Shown: one piece after another, positions 24,266 to 37,004 of the stretch | Numbering within the stretch: position 1 is the first letter of the stretch | How the letters are laid out: every line of letters starts with the position of its first letter | Assembly (NCBI RefSeq): GCF_000346465.2 | Contig: NC_034014.1 | Span: 16,597,191 to 16,661,190, forward strand | DNA: 64,000 bases | Direction of reading: 5' to 3' | From: Prunus persica | Lineage: Eukaryota; Streptophyta; Magnoliopsida; Rosales; Rosaceae | The notes under the pieces: generated by a model | The model's database searches: none | The model's input: the letters and a program-made list of their open reading frames with translations, nothing else | What the model was told of the DNA's origin: nothing | Program-made: the position numbers and the translations under genes

Positions 24266-27200
24266 TGTAATAACCCAAACCAAAAATTCATAATTAAGGA
24301 ATATTTTATTTTACGAAAAGACAATTTCGCCCTCGGAATATTTTATTAAGAAAAAGGTGACTTTTTGATCGAGAAGGAATTTGACAATTTCACTTACGCC
24401 GTTGCGTAGAGCACGGTGAAATGAGTTCATAGACACGTAGTGGGCCCGAATCGGAGTTGTAGCGAGAGAGTTATGGTCAAAAGAGTCTTAGTGGCATAAC
24501 CGTAAATATTTCGAAGTTGGATTTATAAAAACCTGCTCAGCTCTCTCTCTCCTCGCGCCGACCTCCCTCCCTCTCCGCCCCTCTTCCTTCTTCAGCTTGT
24601 AACTCCGACCACCGACCACGACTGTGGGCGAGGCCGGTACCAAAACGACCGGAAAGACGTCCTCTTCCTTCCCCGACCCTTCCCGGCCGGCGACGTGACC
24701 TGCGCTGGCCGGAAATCGCGCCGGAACCGACAATGCTCACCAGATCTTCAAGTCGCTCGTTCTCCCTCAATTCTTCTCCAAATTTGTCGAGTAAGGTATG
24801 GATTCCTACCTATTTTCAATGATCTAGCTGATGGTTGGATGGGTTTGCATCAATTTTGACCGTAGATAACCCAGTTTTCGAATTGAAGTTTCAGCCGATT
24901 TTCGGACTCCGTGATCGGCCACTTCCGGCCACTTTTTGGGGTAGGTCTAAGAACAAAAGTGGATCCAAATATAGTGTTTTACCTAAGGTAGGAGTTTGGA
25001 GCCGTGATTTGAAGTTTTTCCAGCAAGCCGAAATCGCTTTAGACACCCATCGCTGCCGGCGCGTGCTGGGGCGCGTGGGTGAAGGTAGTGCAGTGGAACT
25101 GTGTCTTGTTGCGATCCTTGTGTTGTCACGAGCGGGTAGGATTTCACGGATCTCAATTTGGATTCCGTTTGAGCCCTGAACGGATTTTCCATATTGTGCG
25201 ATTCCCGGGTTCAATATTACCGAACCGTTGGATCGCGCTCAATTTCGGATGTTGTTCCAGATAATTTCAGAATCGTGTAGGAGTCGACGGATTGTGAATC
25301 GGAATCCCGGATACTCCGAAATTACGAACCCTGGGGCTAGGGTTTGGAAATTGTATAATTTCACGATCGTGGTCAATCCGATCGTCAGTTTCAGACCAAA
25401 TTTGCAGGATATGGTTCCTTAAATGTGAGGAACTTAAAGGAACTCTCAGATTGGTCATTGGAGGTCGTGGACCCCACGGGATTCCGTATCGACCAATGTA
25501 GAAGTTTATCGCTTAGTAAAGTCTCGAGTCTTTTCAGACGATTTTAAACATCTGAAATGCCTAAGTGGGCAAAAAAAGAAGACTTTAAAGTTAGTGCACG
25601 CACTTCTAGAAGTCGGGGGTCAGAGTTTTACTTCAAAACTTATACCGAGCAGTTTTATTAATTAAATATTCTTAATGGTTTACCCAGGCACCCGGGACCA
25701 GGCAGGCCCGCAAGAGAGACCTTCAGGAGGTCTAGCTAGCTCGGACCAGGAGTGAGTGGACTTTCTTTCATAAATGATTTTATATAAATGAGTTTATATA
25801 ATGAGTTTTATTATTTGATCTTGAATAAGTTTTATTAATTGTGATTTTTCCTAGTATGCTTGTGAAGTTAAATATCTTATTTATATGCTGCTTAGTTGAT
25901 ATGCTAAAGAGTTACAGAAAGCAGAGTTTGAGATTTATATCAGATAAAGTGGCAGTACAGTTTCAGATTTAACAGAAATGCATAGATTTATCAGATTTTT
26001 TAGAAACCTTATATTTTCTGATGATAGCAGAGTTCTTGACTTAATAAACATTCAGTTCTTCAGCAGATTTTCCAGAAATGTTATATATTTTAAACCACCG
26101 TGAGTACCCATCTATGGTATTACCCTCAGTTATGCCGATGTCTATCGACATCCAGTTTACCCTCAGTTTTGTTAGTGCACTTGACATTTGCCTCACTAGT
26201 TTCGGGATCGCCCGGACCGTAGGTGCCAGGATTTGCGGTTCGGATTGACTTGGTGTCCCGAGACCTGCCCGGATTTGCGGCTCGGATTGACTTGGTGTCA
26301 CCGAGACCTGCCAGGATTTGCAGCTCGGATTGACTTGGTGTCCCGAGACCTGCCAGGATTTGCGGCTCGAGTTGACTTTGTGTCACCGAGACCTGCCAGG
26401 ATTGCGGATTAGGCTGACTACGGTCCCCTGTATCCTGCTAGTTGCGGCTCGGGTTGACTGTGTGTCACCGAGACCTACCAGCGGATCAGGCTGACTATAG
26501 TCCCTTGTATCCTGTCAGTTTGCGGCTCGGATAGACTGTGTGTCGCCGAGACCTGCCAGGGGAATTGATGGAATTACAGGGGTACATCCGAGTGGTAGTA
26601 ATTGATTGCAGTGCTTTTAAGCAAGGTTTGAGTACATTGCTTTTATGCAAGTTTGAGTACAGTGTTTTTATGCAAGTTTTAATTTCAGTGCTTTCAGGCA
26701 AGTTTTATCTTGAATACGTTTATATATATTTATATAGATATATAAATACCTTGATTTCAGCATGTGAATGCCATGAGTTTAGTATACTTCAAATACAGAG
26801 TATATATTCAGTTTTACTTAATTATTTTTACAATGGGGGTTAGTATATTCTTAGGATACTTTATGAACCTTTATTTTTGTCCACTCACATTTTCAAATGT
26901 TTTGCGCCCCCAGGCTCTAGCGTGCACAGGAAATCAACCACCGGGCCATCTCGCCTTCCTCGCTTCATTGTTACAAAAGTGTTGGTTGGTAAAAAGGTTC
27001 ATTCCTCTGTAAACTATTAGAATTGCTATGATATATTGCCCTAGAGTGAGATTGGAACTTTTGGCATGTATATTGAAGTGCTGGTAGTTGGTTGTGTGAA
27101 TATTTTGCTCGTTCTGACAGGTGGAAATTTTGGGATTGAGCAAATTACAGGGGAGACTGCCAAATTTTCGGCAGGAGTCAAGGTTGAAATTTCAATTAGA

Positions 27201-27298
27201 AGGGCAATTAGGTCAATTGTGCCCGACATTCGCCAAGTGTCGGACACGCACAGGGTTCGACTCGAATTCCAAAGCGAAATTTGGTTCGGGTCCTGTCA
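24266..27298 (+). mobile_element. TGTAAC-type solo LTR, copy 2, full length
   Basis: It starts TGTAATAACCC and ends GGGTCCTGTCA, with TTTTT immediately before (24261-24265) and after (27299-27303) as a 5 bp target duplication, though a low-complexity one. No second copy or internal region flanks it, so it is a solo LTR left by recombination. It has a TTTATAAAAACCTG promoter-like box near 24520, a short CT leader, and blocks shared with copies 1 and 4. The frames inside (up to 114 codons) are not conserved between copies. It sits in the 3' non-coding part of the Helitron. Its length fits the long LTRs of Tekay-like gypsy elements, an inference. Confidence 0.8.
26225..26565. repeat. Minisatellite inside solo LTR copy 2, 42-43 bp units
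   Basis: Units of the form GCCAGGATTTGCGGCTCGGA followed by TTGACTTGGTGTCACCGAGACCT repeat about eight times at 42-43 bp spacing (26225, 26267, 26310 onward), becoming irregular after 26400. It lies about 730 bp from the LTR's 3' end. Confidence 0.85.
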
Positions 27299-27867
27299 TT
27301 TTTGCTGTTATTTAGAGCAAAAATTATTTAAGGGCTTGACATTTCTGTTAAAAAACGGGCAGAACCTACCCTGAAAAATGGACATTTTCCCAAAAAATTT
27401 ACCTGTAAATATGACAATTTAATAGTATTTCCAAACATTCAGCATGCAAAAATTTGATTTATTGTTAATCCAATAGTGGTTAAATGGTTTTTTGACCTAT
27501 ATAATGAGTAGAGAGAATCTTATAATATATTCAAACAAAGCATCAATCAGAATATGATAGAAGGTATGAATAATTGAATATTATGTATGTAATATGTATT
27601 TAAATGAGATGAGTGAATTAGAGAATACAAACTCTATTTTTGGGGTAGAAGTGCTGGTTGGCAAATTCTCCATGCTTGATTTTTTCTTTAAGCCAATGAT
27701 TGGTAAATCAGAATCTGATATAATTTCCTCCATGCTTTTTGTTGCAACCATTTTTTCAGATTCGGTTTCGGTTTGAACATGACTTAAAGAAATGCTAAAT
27801 GGAAAAGAAAGAAATATATTGGTAAATGTTAGAATATGTGTAAATATTGATATAAAGGAGTTAATTA

Positions 27868-30467
27868 TTATATCAATTCTAACATTTTTGGTTCTTTTGA
27901 TGGACGAAAGGTAAACAGAGCTCTTTTGACAGCGTCTCTATATCTTTTTTTTGAAATTGGGGTAACCTCTGTTATAGAAGCATCAGCTGAGCTTGTGGAA
28001 GATGCACTTGGAATTTGCTTTGAGAGAAGTGGGGTAATGGGTGGAACCATTTGCGCACCAATGTTTTCTGTATCATGTGCAGCCAAACTTTTTTCAGATG
28101 ATTGCGGTGTTGGTTCAAGAAGCGGCATTGTGTCATCGAAGATTGCTTGAATGAGTAGATCATTTCTGTTGAAATCACTTCTCATGCTTCCAAATCGAAG
28201 TTGGAAATTTTTAACTTGTCCTCTTGTTTGCATAATCACATCTGGTAATTGTTGTTGGTCGGTAAAACCTCTTTGAACAACCAATTCATTGCAAGAAATT
28301 TTAAACAACTGTTCTGCTGGTCTCCCAATTATGATTGCATTGGTTTCATCAGTTGAATCTTCAAGCACCAAGCTCACTTTGAACCTGTATGTAAAATTTA
28401 TGTAATGTTTTAATAATTTAAAATAATTGTGTATAAATGATGGAAAAATAAAATGAAACAAATTGTTGAAATTTGTATTACCAAGGGAGAGGAATTTGAT
28501 TATTGTGTTTTGGGCACAAAAGTTCATCACGGTGGGCAGCAGTTCGAAGTTGTTTAAAGCAAGATGGACATGCCTTATACCACCAACCATTACGTGTGTC
28601 AAAACGCGTAATAGCTGCTCTGCATAAAATGGGAGTGTCCTAAAACATATTTAAAAAATATATATTAATATAGCAAAAAAAAATTATAAAATATATAGTG
28701 ATAAGAGAATAATAAAGTGAAAATTAGTTTAAATAATTTGTGAAATTGCATGTTAAAACATGAATAATAAAGTGATTAAAGAAAGAAGTTAGTGTATTTA
28801 TCTTATGTGTGTCTGGATCAAGAACATTTAACTCTTGGACAGATAGCTTTTTAGCAGCTTGTAAATGTTGAGGTGTCATTAGTTGAGCGGCGGAAGAAGG
28901 CATCATTTTAATGGCATGTGTGGAATCATTAAAGCTGTGGGTATTGTTATTTTTATATAATAAAAAAGATGTGTTAATTTAGGTAAATGGGGAAACAAAG
29001 GTATATGTTAGAATCAAAATGATAATAATTCATACATCGTTTTGTAGGCCGCTAATTCTTGTATATCTGGATTGATAAAAATTAATGTGGAGACACTACT
29101 GTTCAGAACAATTTTCCCTACATATTAATAAATAATAAATTAGATAGGTTTTTATTTGAAATGAAGTATAAAAAACAGGAAAAAGTGAAAATAAACTGGA
29201 TACCTTGAAATTGTTTAACTTTCAGGCTTGTAAAAGCTGCGAATATTGGTGATGTCAATTGTTGTAAAGCTTGGGAATCAAAAGTTTTTGCAGTATTTCC
29301 CCACAGGATTATTCTAACATCTTCTTTCCTGAATAATTAGATGTAGAGAAAAAAAAATATTTAGAAAGAGATATAATAGTTTAGAACTTGAATTATAAAC
29401 ATTTTTTGAATATTTGTACCTGATATTTTCGCTGCAGACTTCACATTTATCTTCAAGCCTTTCATTGCCCACCATTTTTTGTTCCAATGGTTGTATTGCA
29501 GTAATGTGTCCAAAAACATCTTTCAATATGATAAAGAAAATATTATGAGGGTATTAAAATGTGAAATTTTTTTGGAGCAATACTTATTGTATATATATGC
29601 ATAGTTTTTAATAATATATAAAGTATTACTTGTTAGGATGTTAATTTTGTCAATCCGAGTGGACAATTGAGTATAATCAACCAAATAAAATCGATGTCAT
29701 GGAATGTGTGGCTGAATGGTTGGCAGCTCTTTGAAAGTTGTTCTTGCATTAAAGAACAATTGTGCAACGTGTGGTACAATTTTGTGAGATGGTTTGTCGC
29801 GACCAGTGTGGAAATGTGTTATTTCATAAATGGAACCAGCTTTTATTTTTGGAGCTACAAAATCATAGTCGATCTCTTTGACGCTAGCTTGTATTGCATC
29901 TGCCTACATAATTGAAAAAAGAGGAAGAGGAAAATTAATAAGGGGGAATTATATTTAAAAGGAAGGAAATACAAATATATGATAATACATTCATTTTAAA
30001 TAAAATTTTAAATAAAAAAGTAAGTAGGCTATATATAATGAATCTAGATCTAATAAAGCCTATAGATAACATAGTTTACCGCAATATTGTTAATTATTTA
30101 GATTCTCTACAGAAGTATTTTGACTAAATTTATACTTGCTTTATATGGTTATGGCCTCTTAGGAAAATGGGTACAATATTAATAATAGGAAGAACACAGA
30201 CTGACACACTAATATCTATTAAAAACTAAGGGAGCTCAATAGAAACAGATATTAAACAAAGGGTTTCTTTAAGTGGTGTTATTATAATTAAATTGAAATA
30301 ACATAGAAAAGAGATTTTTTTACCTTTTGGTCAACCAAGATACATTGAAGGCCGCCAAATTGATCAGTAGATCCAATAAGCTTTGGTCGCCACATTTTAC
30401 AAATACGCACTTTGAGTTTCTTGTTAAATTGGAACGGTTGTAAATCACGGATATAAGTGAAACTCAT
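27868..30467 (-). pseudogene. Helitron RPA70-like gene, spliced, with a stop and a lost donor site
   Basis: Eight exons read on the minus strand: 30467-30324, 29903-29630, 29519-29420, 29328-29204, 29117-29036, 28934 to about 28805, 28639-28482 and 28384-27868. Every junction except one is GT-AG and in phase. The start MSFTYIRDLQPF and the later OB-fold blocks (VDYTQLSTRIDKINI, RIILWGNTAKTF, GKIVLNSSVSTLIFI) match plant RPA1-like proteins. A zinc-ribbon-like section WWYKACPSCFKQL with flanking cysteines follows. RPA binds single-stranded DNA, and Helitrons carry it probably to aid rolling-circle transposition. Defects: an in-frame TGA at 29699-29697 (a CGA change by context), and AAG-ATAAAT where AAG-GTAAAT would be the exon 6 donor. 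Confidence 0.8.
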
Positions 30468-33461
30468 TGTGCTTTAAACCTGTAAATAAAATATATTTTT
30501 TGTTAGTATAAAAATGCATGCATACATTTATTAAAAGGCATGAGAAAAAATATACAAATATTTAATTATGGATACATCAAAATTGGAACTTCATTATAAA
30601 TTTTGCAGAACATCTTTATACACAATGTTTTTAGTGTAATTATTTGGTACTTCTTGATTATTTTCTATTAAGATTTTAAGACCTTGTCTTGATGTAACCC
30701 TGGATAATGCAACATAAAGTTGTCCATGAGTGAATACAGGTTGAGAAAGATATAATCCAACTTGTTTTAATGATTGGCCTTGACTTTTATTTATTGTCAT
30801 TGCATAACATGGTCTTATTGGGAATTGACGCCTTTTAAAAATGAAAGGCCATTTGCTTTCAGTTGCTGTAAGGCTTATTCGAGGTATGAAAACTTTGTGA
30901 CCAATATTACTACCAGCAAGTATTTTTGCTTCGATAATTTTATCATACAATTGTGTAATAACTAATCGTGTTCCATTACACAAACCTGAGGATTGATTTA
31001 AGTTTCTCAATAGCATGATGGGCATTCCTATTTTTAAAGCTAAATAGTATGAAGGTAAACCATTGAATTCAAGTTTGTTTAAAAATTCTGTAGGATATAG
31101 AATAGTAAGATTTTCAGAATTTTCAGATGATGAGCATAAAGAATCTGAGCTTAAATAAATGCGTTCTTGTCCAGGTAATAAATCAATTGCGTAGTTATTT
31201 ATTTCAGTTACAGTTGTGTTTCGAGGTGTTACAATAGCTCGTTCTCTTAAATAAGTAAAATTGTTGTAATTTGTTTCAAAATTTGGGTATGTTGCTAAAA
31301 AAATGGAATGAATAGGATGTGTGTATGAATGTATAAGCAAATCTTGAGGAATTTTGATCCAAGATGCATCTTTATCATTTGGATCATCAATATCAACAAT
31401 TTGACCATTACCGATGCGTAAAATCCATGTAGCAAAATCATTTATTTTTTGTTTTTCTTCAATGTTTAATCCATTTTTCGAGAGTCTCATATTTTCTTTT
31501 AAATGGAATATTTTAAAAGAAGGCCATAAATAAGAACTATTGAGAGAGGCATCTATTATTTCTTCTCTTGTTCCTCCTGGAATAACTGGTAATATTTGTC
31601 TGAAGTCACCACCTAATAATAAAGGTTTTCCACCAAATGGAACATTGTTATCTAATGGATTTACATGTGATAAAATATCCGAAAGTGATTTATCTAATGC
31701 TTCAAAACAATGTTTGTGATTCATAGGAGTTTCGTCCCAAACAATTAAAGCTCTTTTTCAATTAATTTGGCAAGATGAGTTCCTTTTTTTATTTGACATG
31801 TTGAGCAATTGTTAATAATTAAGGAAATTTTAAATCTAGAGCGAGCTGTTCTACCACCTGGTAATAATAATGATGCTATTCCTAATGAAGCAACAGCTAA
31901 AACAATATTTCCATGGAAACGAATTTTACTTATTATGGTATGCCACAAAAAAGTTTTTCCTGTTCCTCCATGACCGTGGACAAAAAAAAGACCTGGCATT
32001 TTTTCTTCAACAGTTTTTACAACACAATCATATACATCTTTTTGATCTTTGTAAAGTTGTGTAACTAAAATGGAGTGTTCTTTTTCTAAATTATTATAAT
32101 CGTAATTTAATTCTTCTCTAAGTAATTTATTTCTAAGTTCTAACATTCAATATTCATCAGGCATAGGAAGGTGATGCTCTTTTAAATAGCTGGAAGATAC
32201 ATTGAAAAGCTGTTCTAATTCAAATAAAAGAGAATTTTTTAATTCAAATTCTGATACAATTAGATTTGGCATTTCGAAAGTTTGTCGTAATTTGTATAAA
32301 ATGTCTTCAGACATATTTTGCCAATAAGTGTTAAAAAGGATTTGAGGATTTCCTACATCACAAAATAAAATGATTGTGACAAATAATTGCCTTAATTGAG
32401 GACATGTGGCTATGTTTACAGCATTTGCTAAGGCTTCAATCCATTCTTTATCATCTCCTAACAAACCTAGGGATTTACATGCAGCTTGGTATGATGGTTC
32501 TATAATACCATTAACAGTTTTTAGGTCATTAAAGTGGAAAGCCCCTTTTTGCAAATTCAAAAGCATTCTTAAATAATATAATTCACCAGATGCAGGATGC
32601 ACATAAGCTATTCTACCAAAGGATCCTTTTTTTTTCTAGGTTTCCACATCTTAGTGCGAGAATCCCACACAAATTTTGAAGGAAATTCTGCATACGTTAA
32701 TGTTCGTGCTTCATGAAATGTTTTATTAGCTTCAAACCAACTTGTTAACATTGTAGATTCAATATTTTTTCGGTTAACAATTGATTGAAGTGATTGATCA
32801 CCATTGAAAATAATGTTTTGTTCTAGAGGTAAATGTATTGGTAATCGTTCAACTGAGGGTTTTCTAAAATGAATAGGATATTGAAACAATCTCCAAACAG
32901 CTTCATATGGAGATATGTATCTACAATTTAGATATGCAAGTATTTCATCTTGTTGGTTTTCTTGGAAAACTGCTCTAGCTCTATCTGAACCTTTGTTTAT
33001 ATATTTGAAAAGATATTTTATAAGCATTGATTGACAACAGGATTCAACATTTATATGAGCATTATATCTCTGCAGTAATTTAGAATTGTAAGGTACTACA
33101 AAACTAATATCAATTTGTATTCCATTTTTTATCACAAATTTTGTTAGATCGTCACGGCGTTTGTATACAGGGTAACCATTTGTTTCAAAAATTATTTTGC
33201 TTTTATATTGTTTGGGAAAAGATTTATAACATTTTCCTTCTCGCATACATGGAGAATAAGGATTTATTTGTCCACATGGACCATGGATCATAAATTGAGT
33301 TACAATGTCATAAAGATCATAATTTATAGTTTTGTCCGGTAATTCAGCAGAAATGATAAAATCTATATCAACTGCTGAATAACATTTATAATTTTGTTTT
33401 AACCAGATCAACATGTGAGCATGTGGCAATCCTCTTTTTTGGAATTCGACAGTACAAACAT

Positions 33462-33567
33462 CTGCGTTGATTGAATGAAAAAAGGGAAAAAATTCTTAGT
33501 TAGTTTTATTATTTAATAAAATGATAAAAACGTAGAGTAGTATAAATGGTGTGTTTTTAAAATATAC
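33462..33567 (-). other. 106 bp intron in RepHel next to the HUH motif
   Basis: On the minus strand GAAGCAG-GTATAT opens and CAACGCAG-ATGTTT closes it. Splicing restores EIEADVCTVEFQKRGLPHAH, the expected sequence of the Rep nuclease core, so the intron is well supported. Confidence 0.85.
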
Positions 33568-34947
33568 CTGCTTCAATTTCTCCAAAAGGTTCTCCTGATT
33601 TGATATAATTGATCATATCATCAAGTTTTATTTTAAATAATCTTGAAACTATATCAGGCCGATCTTCTGGTTTGTATCCAGGTTTTGCATTAAACTCTCT
33701 TACAATTTCGGACCATTTAACATTGCAAGTGAAAGTTATAAATAAATCAGGATTTCCATATTGTCTACAAATTGCCATAGCATCTTGATAATTGTTAAGC
33801 ATGTATCTAGCACTTCCAGTATATGAGCTAGGTAATATCACTCTTTTACCTACGTTATTAGCATCATTATCACCCTTTGAAATTGCATCATAAATGCCTT
33901 TATAAACCTCACTTCTTAAATTTTTTTGATTTTTCCTAATATAATCTAATCGATCTTCTTCAAGTGTTGCATAAGCGTCTACTAAAAATTGTTGGAACAA
34001 TCTTCCACCTTTTAATAATGTATTGAATTGAAACACTCTTTCTTGTATTTGATAAGCTATAAAAACTCTCATAGAAATTCTTCTTCGTTTAGATTCATAG
34101 TTTGTACAATGCCATTTTAAGTCAGGTGTATACCCATCTTCACCAAAGGAAAAAGAAGAGGATATTGTAAAGACATGAATTTTGGATTTAATTTTGTTAC
34201 ACATTTTAACTCTCCACTTTTAAATTCTATTATAATATCTCTATTTGAATCAAAAAGGCTTATATCTCCCACTATTAAACCACCAATTTCATCACATGTT
34301 GGTTGTTCATATTGTTTGCTATCATTGGATTGTCTGCCTAACAATGTGATCTTTAGAGGAGGAAGCGAACCATTTTCAAATTTATCTCTAATTGTTCAGA
34401 AAAGTTTAACCAATTCATTTGTTTCATCAAACATTTGGATTAAACCTTTCACAATGTTTTGATCTAGTTTTTCATTTTTTTGATTACAATTAACTACATC
34501 AAGTCGATTCATAACCTCATTATGGGTATCATATATATAAAGTTGGGCAAATTTAGGACATTGACCCTCAAGAGGTAGTAAAGAACCCATTAAATGATGA
34601 ACTTGACCACTGATTTTAAAAACATAAGGGCTTGATCCATTGTTAATTGATTTATCAATTTTGGCTCCCATTGAAGTAAATGCAAACATAGAATTGTAAA
34701 CTCTGATATTTTCTCTGAATAATACACTTTTTTTCCCTTTTTTAGGATCCAGCAAATTTTATAAAAAACAGGGTGTTGGTTTTGGACTTTGAAGTTTAAT
34801 TTTTCCTTGTTGACAACAAAGAGTAAAGAGAGGCTCATTGTTTTTTGATCTTTGTTTAATAGATTCTTGTAACCAAAAAAGTGCACCACAATAAATGCAC
34901 TTATGGTTCTTCTCTCCAAAATCTGCGTATTCTTGGATTATTCCTAT

Positions 34948-35097
34948 GGGTCATGCTAGGGAGANNNNNNNNNNNNNNNNNNNNNNNNNNNNNNNNNNNN
35001 NNNNNNNNNNNNNNNNNNNNNNNNNNNNNNNNNNNNNNNNNNNNNNNNNNNNNNNNNNNNNNNNTGGTATCTAAAGTTGGTCTCCCTAGCATTTTCC
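34948..35097. mobile_element. MULE-type MITE containing the assembly gap
   Basis: The gap of 100 N (34965-35064) is flanked by terminal inverted repeats. The left end reads GGGTCATGCTAGGGAGA and the right end, reversed, reads GGAAAATGCTAGGGAGA (14 of 17 identical). Outside lies a perfect 9 bp direct repeat TATTCCTAT (34939-34947 and 35098-35106), the size made by Mutator-like elements. The true length is unknown because of the gap. The site is the acceptor of the first RepHel intron. Confidence 0.8.
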
Positions 35098-35212
35098 TAT
35101 TCCTATAGAGATATAGAATGGAGAGAATAGAAAACATAAATGTAGGTTATTAGTAATAGCACAATGTAGTTCAAGTTTAGTAGAAAATTTTGAAGCAAAG
35201 GGAAACACCCAC

Positions 35213-35559
35213 CTTGCCTATTTCTTTGAAAGATTGCTTGACCTTTATTTATTTGATTAAAACGATGAAATTGAATTTCATCTATTGTTGTTTCAACTGT
35301 ATTCACATTGATAGATGATGTACTTTCAACACATTTTTGTCTTTTTTTATCAGCTTGAGAAATGGTTTGATCACTGTTGATGGGAATTTTCTCGCTTGGA
35401 TATTTATCATTAATATGAGAAACATTTTTATTTGGGACTTGTATATCATTTGAAATGATGAGATTATGAGGTTCTTGCATGATTTGTTTTCTCGTGGTAT
35501 TTCTAGTTCTCTTCGACATTATCAACGAAGATTTCAATTTCCCAAAAACAGGTTGATAT
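35213..35559 (-). other. Helitron exon holding the RepHel start codon
   Basis: Bounded by TTTTTCTAG before 35559 and AAG-GTGGGT after 35213. The frame is open before the ATG at 35519, so translation could also begin farther upstream. The following region is Ser, Asn and Lys rich with no domain, as usual for RepHel N-termini. Confidence 0.6.
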
Positions 35560-35752
35560 CTAGAAAAAAAAAACATATATATAAGTAATATTTCACATTA
35601 TTAATAACATTTAAAGTCTAAGAATGCAAAATGAATGTAGAAATATGATAATAGAGTTGTATAAACGGAAATCTTGAAATGATATAATATTTGCTGATCA
35701 ATTAATTATAAATGATATGCACAGTTGTTTTGAAAAGTTTGAAAATACTGAC

Positions 35753-35819
35753 CTGTAATGAGAAAATTTGTTAAACACTTGTACCAACACGTATCCAAAA
35801 GCAGGATGATAGCAAGAAC
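35753..35819 (-). other. Probable upstream Helitron exon, 67 nt
   Basis: On the minus strand it lies between ATTTTAG and CAG-GTCAGT, a strong donor. It is either a leader or an N-terminal coding exon of RepHel. Confidence 0.45.
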
Positions 35820-36286
35820 CTAAAATACATAAGTAGAAGAACAATTTTTGTTAATAAGTTCAAATCTAAATAATTAAATTCATAAAGCAAAAATGTTTAA
35901 TTTTATACATTAATTAAATCTCTGTTATTTTATCAAACAACCAACTTCGTTTCATAATGATTGAACAGTATATATATATATATTATATTAATATATAATT
36001 AACAAAGCTTATCAAATTAATAATTTAAATAAAATGCTTAATGAGAACATCAAGGGGAAAATATTTTAAAATGGGGGAAAATTTTAGCGTCAAAACATAT
36101 TTCACTTGTATTAATCAACAAAATAAAGATTACTTGTAAATAACTTGTATGCAAGCACAATCAATGAAAACAAAAAACAAAAAAACAAAAAAACAAAAAA
36201 ATCTTACAAAATGATTAAAATCAAGTGATTAAGATGACTAATATTGGTTAATGTTAGAAAACAATGAATTGGAAGAGTTTTTATAC

Positions 36287-36343
36287 CTCGAATATGATAG
36301 CAGAATCCAAATGCTTAGTCCCTTGCTTTTTGGTGTATCCAAG
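36287..36343 (-). other. Duplicated 57 nt exon, copy 2
   Basis: Open on the minus strand as LGYTKKQGTKHLDSAIIFE, flanked by TTTGACAG and GAG-GTATAA. It is part of a duplication of about 400 bp with 36947-37004; both copies keep splice signals and an open frame. Confidence 0.5.
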
Positions 36344-36947
36344 CTGTCAAATAAACAAATGATTGAATTATATTTGGATCAGATATGTGTGTGTATCTAC
36401 ATAGATGCATACCTATTATGAACAAAGTACATAGTACAAAATTGTTTTATATAACTGCATTATAATTATAAAAAAATGATACAAATTTTTATTCGATCAA
36501 AATAACATAGCTATAAAAAATATATATATATATAATATAACAATTCTGGATATCTATTATTTTATTAGACAACCAATTTCTGTTCATAATGATTAAACAG
36601 TATATATATATGTATATATATATATAAAGTCTTGTTAAATCTATATGTACAATTGAGACATTGAACTCAAAATTTATAATCAACCAAGTTCATCAGATTA
36701 ATGATTTGGATAAAATATTCAATGACAACATCAAAGGGAAAATATTAAAAAGAGGAGAAAAATTTTAGCAAAAAAATATATCCAACTCGCATCAATCAAC
36801 AAAAAAATGATTCTTTGTAAACAACTTGTATGCAAGCATAATCAATGAAAATCAAATATAAAATCTTACAAAATAAATAAAATCAATTGACTAACATTAT
36901 TAATAATGCTCAATTTAAAAAAACGATGAATTAGAGTAGTTTTATAC

Positions 36948-37004
36948 CTTGAAAATGGCAGTGGAATGCAAATCTCTAGTTCCTTGCTTTTTGGTGTATT
37001 CAAG
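36948..37004 (-). other. Duplicated 57 nt exon, copy 1
   Basis: Open on the minus strand as LEYTKKQGTRDLHSTAIFK, flanked by TTTCACAG and AAG-GTATAA. Surrounding intron sequence is also shared with the copy 660 bp away, including a (TA)n run. Confidence 0.5.

Larger units (their letters stand above)
30594..35519 (-). pseudogene. Helitron Rep-helicase (RepHel) gene, broken
   Basis: The gene starts at ATG 35519. Introns are 35212 to the acceptor next to the MITE (about 34947), and 33567-33462 (GT-AG, in phase). In order it has a CIYCGALFW zinc-finger-like part, the Helitron-like N-terminal domain (FRENIRVYNSMFAF, DLFITFTCN), the HUH nuclease motif GLPHAHMLIWL split near the second intron, a KYLFKYINKGSDR block, and a PIF1-type helicase with Walker A GHGGTGKT, GGDFRQILPV, AMTINKSQGQSL and YVALSRVTSRQG. 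Rep nicks and joins DNA and the helicase unwinds it during rolling-circle transposition. Stops occur at 34761-34759, 34398-34396 and 32149-32147, and single-base frameshifts near 34150, 32625 and 31757 (the last two in A-runs). It cannot make a full protein as assembled. Confidence 0.9.

Noticed and set aside
24488..25458. Frames of 60-114 codons in solo LTR copy 2
   Set aside because: They overlap on both strands and are not kept in copies 1 and 4, so they are not considered genes.
34860..34890. Apparent frameshift after the CIYCGALF zinc-finger part of RepHel
   Set aside because: A run of six T bases was first miscounted; with six, the frame continues as GALFWLQESI.
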